The position numbers were made by a program, and so were the translations under genes. Under the pieces are notes generated by a model. The model was given only the letters and a program-made list of their open reading frames with translations, was not told the DNA's origin and did not search any database. A stretch of DNA of 38,328 nucleotides from an uncultured Eisenbergiella sp. (GTDB lineage: Bacteria > Bacillota > Clostridia > Lachnospirales > Lachnospiraceae): contig CANQFM010000027.1 in assembly GCA_947598825.1 (NCBI GenBank), positions 1 to 38,328 on the forward strand, read 5' to 3'. Positions 7,212-16,157 of this stretch are shown here, one piece after another (position 1 is the stretch's first letter; every line of letters begins with the position of its first letter).

Positions 7212-7742
7212 ATGTATCAGAAAGGAGATTTTGTCACTTATGGATGCAAAGGCGTCTGTCAGATCAGGGATATTACGACGCTGCGCATGAACGGGATCCC
7301 CAAGGACAGGCTGTATTATGAGATGCAGCTTGTGCGGGACCCGGGAAGTAAGATCTTCACTCCTGTAGAGCATGAGGCCAGTAAGGGTATGATGAGGCCG
7401 GTGCTTTCGGAGGACGAGGCCATCTCCCTGCTGGATCGCCTTCTGGATCTGGACGAAGAGTGGATCCGGGACGATCGGGAAAGGGAGGCGCATTACCGGG
7501 ATGTGATCAACCGCAGCGACGCGGAGGGAATGCTGTCGATCATCCGCTGCCTTCATCTGCGCCGCAGAGAACGGCTGATGATCGGGCGCAAGCTGACGGC
7601 GATGGATTCCAAATACCTGCGCATGGCGGAAGACAATCTGTACACGGAGTTTTCCCTGGCGCTGCAGATCCCGGTATCGGAGGTGCAGGAACAGGTATCG
7701 GATCGGCTGGATCGTTTCTTCGGGACGGTGAAGAGTCTTTGA
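7212..7742 (+). CDS. CarD-family transcriptional regulator
   Basis: A 176-residue protein of the CarD/CdnL/TRCF family. In this family the N-terminal Tudor-like domain (here about 1-60, MYQKGDFVTYGCKGVCQI, then FTPVEHE) binds the RNA polymerase beta subunit, and the helical C-terminal domain (about 65-170) contacts promoter DNA to stabilise or destabilise the open complex. Length and architecture match typical family members. The ATG at 7212 follows AAAGTTGAGG, a moderate ribosome site. It is monocistronic, has its own -10 box and a leader hairpin, and converges on the DtxR-type gene. Confidence 0.85.
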   Translation: MYQKGDFVTYGCKGVCQIRDITTLRMNGIPKDRLYYEMQLVRDPGSKIFTPVEHEASKGMMRPVLSEDEAISLLDRLLDLDEEWIRDDREREAHYRDVINRSDAEGMLSIIRCLHLRRRERLMIGRKLTAMDSKYLRMAEDNLYTEFSLALQIPVSEVQEQVSDRLDRFFGTVKSL

Positions 7743-7805
7743 ATGAGGGTGGGGCAAAATCATAAGGGCGGCAGGGATATGTGGTAAACGGACGATGCCG
7801 CCGCT

Positions 7806-7868
7806 AAACAGGAGGGGCTTTCGCATGCATGGTTTACAAAACCGTGCATGCGAAAGCCCCTCCTGTTT
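7806..7868. repeat. 30-base-pair near-perfect hairpin between convergent genes
   Basis: Arms 7806-7835 and 7839-7868 are exact inverted copies except for one position, where the plus-strand RNA would form a U-G wobble (7830 with 7844); the loop is ACA. It lies 63 bases after carD and 13 bases after the end of the DtxR-type gene. It could serve as a bidirectional terminator, but there is no immediate T-run on either side, and the stem is far longer than usual. Confidence 0.9.
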
Positions 7869-7881
7869 GGCAGTCGTATTT

Positions 7882-8277
7882 TTAGCAGTTCGCAGCCCCG
7901 CCGTCCTTTTGCTCTGTGGACAGCACATATTTTTTGACCGCTTCAAAGCTCTCCGGGCTGAACACATGCTCCATTTTGCAGGCGTCCTGGGCCGCGATCT
8001 GGGGATCTACGCCCAGGCGGATGAGCCAGTCGGTAAAAAATTCATGGCGCTCATAGATCATTTCCGCGATCTGGAGGCCCGTCTGCGTCAGATAGATAAA
8101 GCCCTCCCGGGTGACGGTGATATGCTTTTTCTCGCGCAGGTTCTTCATGGCGACGCTGACGCTGGATTTCTTAAAGCCCAATTCCTCGGCGATATCCACG
8201 GAGCGCACTACCGGGCGGCATTTACTCAGAATGAGTATCGTCTCCAGATAATTTTCGGCTGATTCGTTCCTGTTCAT
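7882..8277 (-). CDS. DtxR-type metal-dependent transcriptional regulator, short form
   Basis: A 131-residue metal-responsive repressor. The N-terminal winged helix (about 5-65) holds SVDIAEELGFKKSSVSVAMK, and the dimerisation/metal-binding part has RHE (as His77 of MntR) and DACKMEH. The Cys in DACKMEH is at the place of DtxR Cys102, whereas MntR has Glu, so iron or a mixed specificity is possible. The C-terminal SH3-like domain of full-length DtxR is absent. The start at 8277 is preferred because GGAG lies six bases upstream; the ATG at 8289 has no ribosome site. No metal transporter is adjacent, so the targets are unknown. Confidence 0.85.
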   Translation of the reverse strand: MNRNESAENYLETILILSKCRPVVRSVDIAEELGFKKSSVSVAMKNLREKKHITVTREGFIYLTQTGLQIAEMIYERHEFFTDWLIRLGVDPQIAAQDACKMEHVFSPESFEAVKKYVLSTEQKDGGAANC

Positions 8278-8366
8278 TTTTTTCTCCATTCTGCCGTCAG
8301 CGGCGGCGTCTGCATGCGGGGAACTTTGTGCGCCGGCATGAATTTGGGTCTGCCTTCGTATTTTTT

Positions 8367-8395
8367 AGTATAACACGTCTTTTTTGGGGGTTCAA
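8367..8395 (-). promoter_or_regulatory. Promoter of the DtxR-type gene
   Basis: On the minus strand, TTGAAC (8395-8390) and TATACT (8372-8367) are separated by 17 bases. The transcript leader is about 80 bases long. No clear operator palindrome was found in it. Confidence 0.7.
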
Positions 8396-8419
8396 GTTTT
8401 TGTGTTGAAAATCGGACGA

Positions 8420-8448
8420 TTGTCAGACGGGATATCTTATGGTAGACT
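8420..8448 (+). promoter_or_regulatory. Promoter of the GH127 gene
   Basis: TTGTCA (8420-8425) and TAGACT (8443-8448) have a 17-base spacer. It is back to back with the promoter of the DtxR-type gene, with about 25 bases between the two -35 boxes. Confidence 0.6.
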
Positions 8449-8532
8449 GATAACAAATGTCAGATAATTTTCCGGCACGCGGCCCTTGCGAGGGACGCGC
8501 AGGGACCTGCAGTGGCATAAGGAGGAGCGATC

Positions 8533-10563
8533 ATGGAACGTTGGGCGAATACGGCCCCCCTGTCGTTAAGACAGATACAGGTGACGGATACTTTCTGGAA
8601 AAAGGAAATGGAGCTGGTCAGGACGGAGGTGATCCCTTATCAGTGGGAGGCCTTAAACGACAGAGTAGAGGGCGCCGCCCCCAGCTTTTGTATGCGCAAT
8701 TTCAAGGTGGCGGGGAAGATGAACCGGGAAAGGCAGAGATTGGGGCAGGCGTATGTGGAACCGGCGTATACGTTCCGGGGATTTGAAGCGCTGCCCGAGG
8801 ACCCGGAGAATCCCGGCGACCATTTCTATGGGTTTGTGTTTCAGGACAGCGATTTTTCCAAGTGGATCGAGGCGGTGGGCTATTCTTTGACGCAGCATCC
8901 CGATCCGGCGCTGGAAGCGGTGGCGGATCAGGCTATCGATGTGGTGTGCGCCGCCCAGCAGCCGGACGGCTACCTGGATACCTATTACATCATCAACGGG
9001 CGGGACAAGACCTTTTCCAATCTGCGGGATCATCATGAGCTGTACTGCTTTGGACATCTGGTAGAGGGCGCGGTGGCCTATTATCAGGCGACGGGTAAGG
9101 ATAAGCTGCTTCAGGCCGCCGTCCGGTTTGCGGACTATGTGGGATCCTGTTTCGGCCCGGAGGAGGGCAAGTGCAAGGGCTACCCCGGCCATGAGATCGC
9201 AGAGATGGCGCTGGTGCGCCTGTATGAAACCACAGGGGAGAAAAAATATCTGGAGCTGAGCCGCTTTTTTGTGGATCAGAGGGGGACGCGGCCCTATTAT
9301 TTCGATCTGGAGCATCCCGAATCGGTCAAAAAAGGGGAGGAAAACGCCCTGCGCCATTTTTACCATCAGGCCCATCTGCCCGTGCGGCAGCAGGAAGAGG
9401 CGGTAGGACATGCGGTGCGCGCCGTCTATCTGTATTCCGGGATGGCGGACGTGGCGCGGCTGACGGAGGATGCAGGCCTGTATGCGGCCTGTCAGAAGCT
9501 CTGGGACAACATCGTTGAGAAGAAGATGTATCTGACAGGGGGGATCGGCGCGACGCATATGGGCGAGGCTTTTTCCTTCGCCTACGATCTGCCCAACGAT
9601 ACCGCCTACGCGGAAACCTGCGCCTCCATCGGCCTGGTTTTTTTCGCCCGCCGGATGCTGCAGATCGCCCCGGATGCCCGCTATGCCAACGTCATGGAGA
9701 GGGCGCTGTATAACGGGATCCTGAGCGGGATGGCGCTGGATGGCAGGAACTTTTTCTATGTCAATCCGCTGGAGGTGGAACCGGCAGCCTGCCGTCAGGA
9801 CGCGCGCAAAGCCCATGTGAAGCCCGTGCGGCAGAAGTGGTTTGGCTGTGCCTGCTGTCCGCCCAATCTGGCGAGGCTTATCTCCTCCATCGGCTCCTAT
9901 GCCTTTACGGAAAACGAGGATACCCTCTTCGTGCATCTGTATATGGGGAGCGTGCTGACCAAAAAAACAGGGGGAAAGGATGTGGATATCTGCGTAGAAT
10001 CCGCCTTTCCCTGGAATGGAGAAGTCAGGATCCGGGTGCGCGCAAACGGCGCGAAGGGCTTTAAGCTGGCGCTGCGGCTCCCGGACTGGTGCGATAGCTA
10101 TGCCGTCGAGGGCGCCGGAGAGAATCCTTGTGAGAAGGACGGATATCTTTATGTGCAAAAGGAGTGGGGAGAAGAGGACACGATATCCTTATCCTTCCCC
10201 ATGGAGGTAAAGCTGGTGGAAGCGGCCCCCAGGGTGCGGGAGGATATCGGCAGGATCGCTGTGACGAGAGGACCCATTGTTTATTGTCTGGAAGAGGCGG
10301 ATAACGGAAAAGACCTGCACCTGCTTTCCCTGGACGGGGCGGCTGCGCCTGCCGTAGAGGATTTTTGCGTGTGCGGCGAGCCTGTGAAAGCCGTTTTGTG
10401 CCCCGGTTACAGGCGTGTGGCGGATGAGGCGGCAGAAAAAGAGGGGCTGTACCGTCCGTATCGTCCGGCCCGGAAGGAGGCCGTCATGCTGCGGTTTATA
10501 CCCTATTATACCTGGGCCAACCGGGGAGAGAATGAAATGCAGGTCTGGACAAGGGTGGAATGA
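8533..10563 (+). CDS. GH127 family glycoside hydrolase (beta-L-arabinofuranosidase type)
   Basis: A 676-residue member of GH127 (formerly DUF1680), which releases beta-L-arabinofuranose from plant glycans in characterised members. It has an N-terminal (alpha/alpha)6 barrel (to about 470) and C-terminal beta-sandwich modules. The Zn/thiol active site is visible: E361 and C363 in AETCASIG, and C441-C442 in CCPPNLAR, matching Glu338, Cys340, Cys417 (nucleophile) and Cys418 of Bifidobacterium HypBA1. C439 lies two residues before C441. There is no signal peptide, so the substrate must be imported. AAGGAGG precedes the ATG at 8533. Together with the GH3 gene it points to use of plant oligosaccharides. 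Confidence 0.9.
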   Translation: MERWANTAPLSLRQIQVTDTFWKKEMELVRTEVIPYQWEALNDRVEGAAPSFCMRNFKVAGKMNRERQRLGQAYVEPAYTFRGFEALPEDPENPGDHFYGFVFQDSDFSKWIEAVGYSLTQHPDPALEAVADQAIDVVCAAQQPDGYLDTYYIINGRDKTFSNLRDHHELYCFGHLVEGAVAYYQATGKDKLLQAAVRFADYVGSCFGPEEGKCKGYPGHEIAEMALVRLYETTGEKKYLELSRFFVDQRGTRPYYFDLEHPESVKKGEENALRHFYHQAHLPVRQQEEAVGHAVRAVYLYSGMADVARLTEDAGLYAACQKLWDNIVEKKMYLTGGIGATHMGEAFSFAYDLPNDTAYAETCASIGLVFFARRMLQIAPDARYANVMERALYNGILSGMALDGRNFFYVNPLEVEPAACRQDARKAHVKPVRQKWFGCACCPPNLARLISSIGSYAFTENEDTLFVHLYMGSVLTKKTGGKDVDICVESAFPWNGEVRIRVRANGAKGFKLALRLPDWCDSYAVEGAGENPCEKDGYLYVQKEWGEEDTISLSFPMEVKLVEAAPRVREDIGRIAVTRGPIVYCLEEADNGKDLHLLSLDGAAAPAVEDFCVCGEPVKAVLCPGYRRVADEAAEKEGLYRPYRPARKEAVMLRFIPYYTWANRGENEMQVWTRVE

Positions 10564-10597
10564 CCGGGGACGCCGCGTTTTTCGTATGCCCTTTTTC

Positions 10598-11497
10598 TCA
10601 GCGCTCTGTGGCCTCCAGAACCCGGCGCATATCTGCAGGCATCGGCGCGCAAAACGCCATCCCTTCCCCTGTGATGGGGTGGGCAAAGGTCAGCCGGGCG
10701 GAATGAAGCGCCTGCCGATTTATGTATTCCATGTCGGGATTATACAGGGAGTCCCCGATCAGGGGAAATCCCAGATATTTTAAATGGATCCGTATCTGAT
10801 GGGTGCGGCCTGTCTCCAGATAAAGCTTCAGCAGGCTGTGCCCGTTTTGATAGTCCAGCGTTTCATAGTGCGTGACGGCGCTTTCCCCGTTTTCAAAATC
10901 GATGGTGCGCTCGATCAAAGAGCCCGGTTTGCGCCCCAGGGGGGCGGTAATGGTGCCGCAGGGCGGCGTCACCCTTCCCCGGACGATGGCCAGGTATTCC
11001 CGGCGGATCAGGCGGCGTTTTACCATGGTGGAGAGAATGCTGCCGCTGACCATGTGTTTGGCGATGATAGTCAGGCCGGAGGTGTTATGATCCAGCCGGT
11101 TGATGCAGCGAAAGACAAAGGGACAGTCCTGACGCGCAAAATAGCCCGCCACCGCGTTGCCCAGGGAATGGGTGTAGTTGCCCATGGAAGGGTGGATGGG
11201 CAGGCCGGCGGGTTTGTTTATGACCATCAGGTCCTCATCCTCATACATGATATCCAAAGGCAGATCTGTCGGCGGGATCTTTTCCGAAGAGACGGATTCC
11301 ACAATATGGATGGTCAGCGTGTCCCCTGCAAAAAGGGGATGGATCATATAGGCCGGTTTATCGTTTATCAGGACGCCGTCCGGTATTTTTTTCAGAGCCG
11401 TGATATTGGCGGAGGAATATCCTTTTTTCTTTAAAAACTGCGCCACCGGCGAGGCTGCGTCGGCCCCGTCGATGGCGTAGGTAAGCGTTCGTTCCAT
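10598..11497 (-). CDS. RluA-family RNA pseudouridine synthase
   Basis: A 299-residue enzyme that converts uridine to pseudouridine in rRNA or tRNA. An N-terminal S4-like RNA-binding part (about 15-75) is followed by the catalytic domain with the signature RLDHNTSGL, whose D136 is the catalytic aspartate, and a later GRTHQIRIH motif. The exact target base cannot be told. It starts 18 bases after the potD stop with only a weak AAAGGA upstream, so it probably rides on the pot operon transcript. It converges with the GH127 gene across 34 bases with no obvious terminator. Confidence 0.9.
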   Translation of the reverse strand: MERTLTYAIDGADAASPVAQFLKKKGYSSANITALKKIPDGVLINDKPAYMIHPLFAGDTLTIHIVESVSSEKIPPTDLPLDIMYEDEDLMVINKPAGLPIHPSMGNYTHSLGNAVAGYFARQDCPFVFRCINRLDHNTSGLTIIAKHMVSGSILSTMVKRRLIRREYLAIVRGRVTPPCGTITAPLGRKPGSLIERTIDFENGESAVTHYETLDYQNGHSLLKLYLETGRTHQIRIHLKYLGFPLIGDSLYNPDMEYINRQALHSARLTFAHPITGEGMAFCAPMPADMRRVLEATER

Positions 11498-11515
11498 CTT
11501 GTCTTAAAAAGTCCT

Positions 11516-12616
11516 TTAATTCGATTTGACTTCCTTCCACATCTCGTTATACAGCTCGTCGCCCTCGTCCCCAAGGTAGTTGAAGGTCTCCAGGTTTGCA
11601 TACTGGCTCAGGTCGGGGAAAGCGATCGAGGAATTTTTGATCTCTTCGTCCTCAATCAGTTCCCGGGCGGCGTCGTTGGGGGTGGAGTAGGTGATGTATT
11701 CAAAGTTTAAAAGCGCGATGTCGGGCCGGCACATGAAGTCGATGAACTTTTCGGCGTTTTTCTTGTTGGGCGCGTTTTTGGGCACGACCCAGGAATCGAT
11801 CCAGACGTTGGTGCCCTCTTTGGGGATCACATATTCCAGATCCGGATTTTCCCGCTGGGTGTAAATGGCCTCGCCGGAGTAGATGACGCCCAGGGCGGCC
11901 TCGTTGCCGATCATCTTATCCCGCACCTGGTCGATGACGTAGGCCTGCACCAGAGGCTTCTGCTCGATCAGAAGATCCCTGGCCGCCGCCAGCTCGTCGG
12001 GATCCATGGAATTCATGGAATTGCCGTTTAGCTTCAGCGCCACCATGAACGCATCCCGGACGGAATCCTGCATCAGAATGTTATCCGCATATTTTTCGTC
12101 CCAGAGGATGGACCAACTGTCCACGGGCTCCTCTACCATGGTCTTGTTGTAAAGGATGCCGACGGTGCCCCAGCAGTAGGGAACGGAATATTTGTTGCCG
12201 GGGTCGAACTGTTCGGACTGCTCCCAGTACTGGGCGCCGATGTTGGCCTTGGCGTTGGGAATGTTGTCAAAATCGAGTTCCTGCAGAAGATCGTTGTCGA
12301 TCATTTTCTGGATCATATAGTCGGAAGGGCAGATCACGTCGTACTGGGACGCGCCGGCCTCCACCCTGGGATACATGATCTCGTTCGTCTCAAATTCGTC
12401 ATAGACGACCTTGACGCCGGTTTCTTCCTCGAACATTTCGAGGGTGTCGGGGTCGATGTATTCGCCCCAGTTGTAGACGATCACTTCGCCGCCGTCTTTG
12501 GCGCCGGCGGCCGTGCCGGAGGCGTCGGGACTACCGCAGCCTGCAAGAAAACCGGACAGGAGGCAGCCCATGGCAAAAATACCGGTCAGTTTTGTAATAA
12601 CGGTTCTTTTTTTCAC
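11516..12616 (-). CDS. potD: Spermidine/putrescine ABC transporter substrate-binding lipoprotein
   Basis: A 366-residue extracellular polyamine-binding protein anchored as a lipoprotein. The N-terminus has a basic, hydrophobic signal and the lipobox FLAGC with C27 as the lipidated cysteine. The mature part shows VYNWGEYIDPDTLEMFEEE and the two-lobed solute-binding fold typical of PotD/PotF. The start is GTG at 12616, which overlaps the potC stop as GTGA; GGAAAGG lies upstream. The open frame continues far upstream of this point, but that part is out of frame with potC and lacks family features. It is last of the pot genes, ahead of the pseudouridine synthase. Confidence 0.93.
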   Translation of the reverse strand: MKKRTVITKLTGIFAMGCLLSGFLAGCGSPDASGTAAGAKDGGEVIVYNWGEYIDPDTLEMFEEETGVKVVYDEFETNEIMYPRVEAGASQYDVICPSDYMIQKMIDNDLLQELDFDNIPNAKANIGAQYWEQSEQFDPGNKYSVPYCWGTVGILYNKTMVEEPVDSWSILWDEKYADNILMQDSVRDAFMVALKLNGNSMNSMDPDELAAARDLLIEQKPLVQAYVIDQVRDKMIGNEAALGVIYSGEAIYTQRENPDLEYVIPKEGTNVWIDSWVVPKNAPNKKNAEKFIDFMCRPDIALLNFEYITYSTPNDAARELIEDEEIKNSSIAFPDLSQYANLETFNYLGDEGDELYNEMWKEVKSN

Positions 12617-13416
12617 TTTTTTGTCCTTTCCGCCCCCGGGATGGAAGCATCCTGTGGCTTTGGCCTGTAATTGACGAGCAACAAAAGGATCAGCACGGTG
12701 ACGAAAATCAGCGTGGAGAGGGCGTACATCTCCGGTTTGATCCCTTTTTTGACTTCCGTATAGATCTTCGTGGAAAGGGTGTCCACGCCTGGCCCTTTGG
12801 TGAAGTGGGTGATGATGAAATCGTCCAGCGACATGGTAAAGGCCATCAGGAAGCCGGAGAGGATGCCGGGCAGAAGATCCGGGAACACCACCCTGAAAAA
12901 CGCCTGGGTCCGGGAAGCGCCCAGATCCAGGGCCGCTTCGTAGACGCTGGGGTTTAGCTGCTTCGCCCGGGGCATGACGCTTAAGATCACATACGGGATG
13001 TTGAAGGTGATATGGGACAAAAGGATCGTCCCGAAACCGAAGCGGACGCCGAAGGAGATGAACAGAAGCATCAGGGAGATGCCCGTCACGATCTCGGCGT
13101 TGAGCATCGGAATGTTGGTGACGCTCATGAAAACCGCCCGGCTGCGCCGTTTCATCCCCGCGATGGACAGGGTGGCGACGGTGCCGATGACGGTGGCCGC
13201 CACCGCAGAGAGCAGCGCGATGGCCAGCGTGTTGGAAAGCGCCTGCAGGATGGCCTGGTTGTCGAACAGCTCGACGTACCATTTAAACGTGAAGCCGCCC
13301 CATTTGGCGCGGGTTTTGCTGTTGTTAAAGGAGAGTACCATCAGCGTGACGATGGGGGCGTACATGAAAAGGACGATCAGGGCGATATAGATCTTTTCCG
13401 CGCTTTTTTTGATCAT
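12613..13416 (-). CDS. potC: Spermidine/putrescine ABC transporter permease PotC
   Basis: A 267-residue inner-membrane permease with about six membrane spans. The ABC-docking EAA loop is visible at EAALDLGASRTQAFFRVVFP. It pairs with PotB to form the polyamine channel energised by PotA. Its ATG overlaps the end of potB by four bases (ATGA), and its own stop overlaps the potD GTG, so translation is coupled along the operon. Confidence 0.94.
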   Translation of the reverse strand: MIKKSAEKIYIALIVLFMYAPIVTLMVLSFNNSKTRAKWGGFTFKWYVELFDNQAILQALSNTLAIALLSAVAATVIGTVATLSIAGMKRRSRAVFMSVTNIPMLNAEIVTGISLMLLFISFGVRFGFGTILLSHITFNIPYVILSVMPRAKQLNPSVYEAALDLGASRTQAFFRVVFPDLLPGILSGFLMAFTMSLDDFIITHFTKGPGVDTLSTKIYTEVKKGIKPEMYALSTLIFVTVLILLLLVNYRPKPQDASIPGAERTKK

Positions 13417-14273
13417 AATGCCGTTCCCTCCCCGTTTTTGTCAAAGATGCCGGTCAGCACCATATTGACGATGATAAAGGCCATCAGCACGATGGAAAGG
13501 CCGCTGCCCAAATGCCAGTTGCTGGCCTGGGTAAATTCCTGCTCGATGACATTGCCGATCAGCAGGATCTTGCTGCCGCCCAGCAGGTTGCTGATGACGA
13601 AGGTGGTCAGCGCCGGCACGAATACCATCGTGATGCCGCTGATGACGCCGGGAATGCTTAAGGGGAAAATGACGCGGCAGAAGGTCTGTACGCCGTTGGC
13701 CCCCAGGTCGTAAGCCGCGTTCACTACGCTGGGATCGATCTTGGTCAGCGAGTTATATAAAGGCAGGATCATGAAGGGCAGGAAATTATAGACCATGCCC
13801 AGCACGATGGCCCCCGGCGTATTGATGATATTCAGCGGCGGAAGGTGGAAAAAGGTCAGGATAGCATTGATGACGCCCGTCTTTTCCAGCAAAGTCTGCC
13901 AGGCCAGGGTGCGCAGCAGAAAGTTCATCCACATGGGCAGGATGAAGATCAGCACGAGAAAGCTCTGCTGGCTGACCCGCCGGTTGGCCAGAATCATCGC
14001 CAGCGGGTAGGCCAGAAGGAGGCAGATCGCGGTGCTGACCAGGGAAAGCGCCAGGGCCAGCCACAGCGCCTTGGAATGTTCCGCGGTGGCGATGGCGGCC
14101 ACGTTGGCCAGCGTAAAGGCGCCGGTTTTATCCGTCAGGCCGTAGTAGAAGATCATAAGCAGCGGGATGATAATGAAAGCCAGGGCCCAGAACAGATAGG
14201 GCGCCGTCATGGCCGCCTGGTTAAAATATATGATCCGGGGGCTTTCCGGTTTTTTGCCAGTCGTTTTACGCAT
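13413..14273 (-). CDS. potB: Spermidine/putrescine ABC transporter permease PotB
   Basis: A 286-residue permease with about six membrane spans and an EAA-type loop at [20 protein letters not shown]. Partner of PotC in the polyamine importer. It begins eight bases inside the end of potA and overlaps potC by four bases, a fully coupled operon. The N-terminal 20 residues are basic and cytoplasmic. Confidence 0.94.
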   Translation of the reverse strand: MRKTTGKKPESPRIIYFNQAAMTAPYLFWALAFIIIPLLMIFYYGLTDKTGAFTLANVAAIATAEHSKALWLALALSLVSTAICLLLAYPLAMILANRRVSQQSFLVLIFILPMWMNFLLRTLAWQTLLEKTGVINAILTFFHLPPLNIINTPGAIVLGMVYNFLPFMILPLYNSLTKIDPSVVNAAYDLGANGVQTFCRVIFPLSIPGVISGITMVFVPALTTFVISNLLGGSKILLIGNVIEQEFTQASNWHLGSGLSIVLMAFIIVNMVLTGIFDKNGEGTAL

Positions 14274-15339
14274 CGATCGCCACGGCCTCCTCGTCCTCGG
14301 ATTCCGGCTTGTTCATGATCTGGATGTCAAAGGGATCCACTCGGATGCCCACCTTTGTGCCGACCGGGAACATGTCGGTAGAATGTACCAGCCACTCAAA
14401 GCCGTTGGCAGTGACCTCCATTTCATAGTGGACGCCCTTAAAGATCAGATGGGTGACCACGCCCTGCAGCGTGCCTTCTTCCGGGCTTACCAGATCCACA
14501 TCCTCGGGACGGATCACCACGTCCACGGGCCTGTTTTCTCCGAACCCTTTATCCACGCAGGCAAACCGCGCGCCCAGGATCTCCACCAGCTCGTCGCGTA
14601 TCATGAGAGAGGGCAGGATGTTGGAATCCCCGATAAAGTCCGCCACAAAGGCGTTTTCCGGCTCGTTGTAGATCTTTTCCGGCGTGCCGATCTGCTGGAT
14701 ATAGCCCTGGTTCATGACCACGATGGTGTCGGACATGGTAAGGGCCTCTTCCTGGTCGTGGGTGACATAGATAAAGGTAATGCCCAGTTCGTTTTTCAGG
14801 CGGATCAGCTCATACTGCATATCCTGGCGCAGTTTTAAGTCCAGGGCCCCCAGAGGCTCATCCAGAAGCAAAAGCTTGGGCTCGTTGACGATGGCCCGGG
14901 CGATGGCGATGCGCTGCTGCTGGCCGCCGCTTAAGGAGTCCGGCATACGGCTTTCAAAGCCGTCCAGGTTCACCAGTTTTAAAGCGTATTTGATCTTGTC
15001 CTGGATATAGGATCTGGTCTTGCCCTTGATCTTTAAGCCAAAGGCGATATTCTCCGCGATGGTCATATGAGGGAACAGGGCGTATTTCTGAAAGACGGTA
15101 TTCAACTGCCTTTTGTTGGGCGGCAGATGGGTGATGTCCTGCCCGTTGAACAGGACGGCGCCCTTGTCGGGCTTCTCAAAGCCGCCGATGATGCGCAGCG
15201 TCGTCGTCTTGCCGCATCCGCTGGGGCCCAGCAGGGTCAGAAACTCATTCTCCCGGATGTAGAGATTCATGTCATCCAGGACAGTGTTGCCATCGTAGAT
15301 CTTGGTGATGTGCTGTAAGTCGATCAGTTTTGCACTCAT
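14266..15339 (-). CDS. potA: Spermidine/putrescine ABC transporter ATP-binding protein
   Basis: A 357-residue ATPase that drives polyamine import. It has Walker A (GPSGCGKTT), the ABC signature ([14 protein letters not shown]), Walker B ([12 protein letters not shown]), the H-loop (VTHDQEEA) and a C-terminal TOBE-like regulatory domain (about 240-350). The start is ATG at 15339 with AAGGA upstream; a GTG nine codons earlier (15366) after GGGAAGGAA is a credible alternative. It follows the XRE-cupin regulator by about 70 bases. Confidence 0.93.
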   Translation of the reverse strand: MSAKLIDLQHITKIYDGNTVLDDMNLYIRENEFLTLLGPSGCGKTTTLRIIGGFEKPDKGAVLFNGQDITHLPPNKRQLNTVFQKYALFPHMTIAENIAFGLKIKGKTRSYIQDKIKYALKLVNLDGFESRMPDSLSGGQQQRIAIARAIVNEPKLLLLDEPLGALDLKLRQDMQYELIRLKNELGITFIYVTHDQEEALTMSDTIVVMNQGYIQQIGTPEKIYNEPENAFVADFIGDSNILPSLMIRDELVEILGARFACVDKGFGENRPVDVVIRPEDVDLVSPEEGTLQGVVTHLIFKGVHYEMEVTANGFEWLVHSTDMFPVGTKVGIRVDPFDIQIMNKPESEDEEAVAIDA

Positions 15340-15409
15340 TTGTAGAATCCTTACAGTGAAAAACACTGTTCCTTCCCTTGTTCAGTCAGTTTATCAAAAA
15401 GCCCCTTTG

Positions 15410-15949
15410 TCAAAAGCTGGGCGGGCTGGATACCCAGATCAGGCTGGCGCCGGTTTTGGCGCCGGCTGTAATATAGTGGGTGGAGCGGGGCGTGAAATAA
15501 AAGGATTCGCCCTTCTTCGCCCGGATGACCCGTTTGCCGATGTGGATGGCAATGCTTCCGGAAAGCACATAGCCGAATTCTTCGCCCTCGTGGGGGTTGT
15601 CGGGATAGGTGCTGCCGCCGGGGTCTAAAGTGAGCCGGATCGGCTCCATAATGTTCTTCTGGGCGTTTGGAATGATCCATTCCGTCCGGTTGCCCAGCTC
15701 ATCGTCTATTTTTTCAAAATAGTCGGCGTCGTGGAAAACGATCTGTTCATCGGGCTCCTCGTTGAAAAAATCCTTCAAGTCCGTCCCGAGGGCCTGCAGA
15801 ATATCCATCAGCGTGGCGATGGAAGGGGAGGTGAGGTCCCGTTCCAACTGGGAGATGAACCCTTTTGACAGTTCCGTACGGTCCGCCAGCTCCTCCTGGG
15901 TGAGGTTTTTCGCTACCCGCAGTTCTTTTACTTTCGCTCCAATGTTCAT
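15410..15949 (-). CDS. XRE-family regulator with C-terminal cupin domain (PuuR-like)
   Basis: A 179-residue regulator. The N-terminal helix-turn-helix (about 3-58) reads KVKELRVAKNLTQEELADRT then SKGFISQLER; the C-terminal cupin barrel (about 105-175) has PHEGEEFGYVLSG and a second cupin half with FYFTPRSTHY. Proteins of this build, such as PuuR, sense polyamines or related small molecules, and this gene leads the pot operon, so control of polyamine import is the natural role. The start at 15949 has AAAGGA eight bases upstream; a longer frame from 16027 has no support. Likely self-regulated through the GTTTA/TAAAC repeats upstream. Confidence 0.9.
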   Translation of the reverse strand: MNIGAKVKELRVAKNLTQEELADRTELSKGFISQLERDLTSPSIATLMDILQALGTDLKDFFNEEPDEQIVFHDADYFEKIDDELGNRTEWIIPNAQKNIMEPIRLTLDPGGSTYPDNPHEGEEFGYVLSGSIAIHIGKRVIRAKKGESFYFTPRSTHYITAGAKTGASLIWVSSPPSF

Positions 15950-16017
15950 ATCCGATATCCTTTGTGCGGCGTTTCGTTCATACGGTAAGATAAGCCGGCT
16001 TTTCTGGAAAACACAAA

Positions 16018-16091
16018 TTTTAAACAAAAAGTTTAATAAAACTAAACAACAGCACTGAGCATTATTATACTGTCTTTTCTGTATCTGTCAA
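16018..16091 (-). promoter_or_regulatory. Promoter and operator candidate of the polyamine operon
   Basis: On the minus strand TTGACA (16091-16086) and TATAAT (16069-16064) are perfect, with a 16-base spacer. Downstream, 16018-16047 holds three GTTTA/TAAAC half-sites: TTAAAC-AAAAA-GTTTAA and GTTTA-ATAAAAC-TAAAC share the middle one. This AT-rich array in the leader is a plausible binding site for the XRE-cupin protein. Together with the opposing promoter and leader it fills the 428-base gap between the two genes. Confidence 0.75.
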
Positions 16092-16157
16092 TGGGTAACC
16101 CAAAAAACTTTTCGGCAATCTTTTCGGCAGATGCCGGAAACGGCTAAAAAGCCGAGA

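Noticed and set aside
7806-7868. Possible CRISPR repeat or tRNA-like element
   Set aside because: Only one inverted-repeat unit is present, with no direct repeats or spacers and no cloverleaf; no CRISPR or tRNA was found anywhere in the window.
8457-8786. 109-codon plus-strand frame at the start of the GH127 gene
   Set aside because: Out of frame with the GH127 gene, Gly/Arg-rich composition, and its start lies in the promoter leader without a ribosome site.
8653-10158. 501-codon open frame on the minus strand, opposite the GH127 gene
   Set aside because: It lies wholly inside a gene with catalytic motifs, has no ribosome site and a His/Arg/Gln/Pro-rich composition typical of the antisense of GC-rich coding DNA.
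12617-13282. Upstream extension of the potD frame to 588 codons
   Set aside because: The upstream part overlaps potC in another frame and has no transporter features; the GTG at 12616 gives a proper lipoprotein signal and a ribosome site.
15340-15366. Longer potA start at the GTG at 15366
   Set aside because: It has a fair ribosome site and cannot be excluded, but the ATG at 15339 matches the usual PotA N-terminus better.
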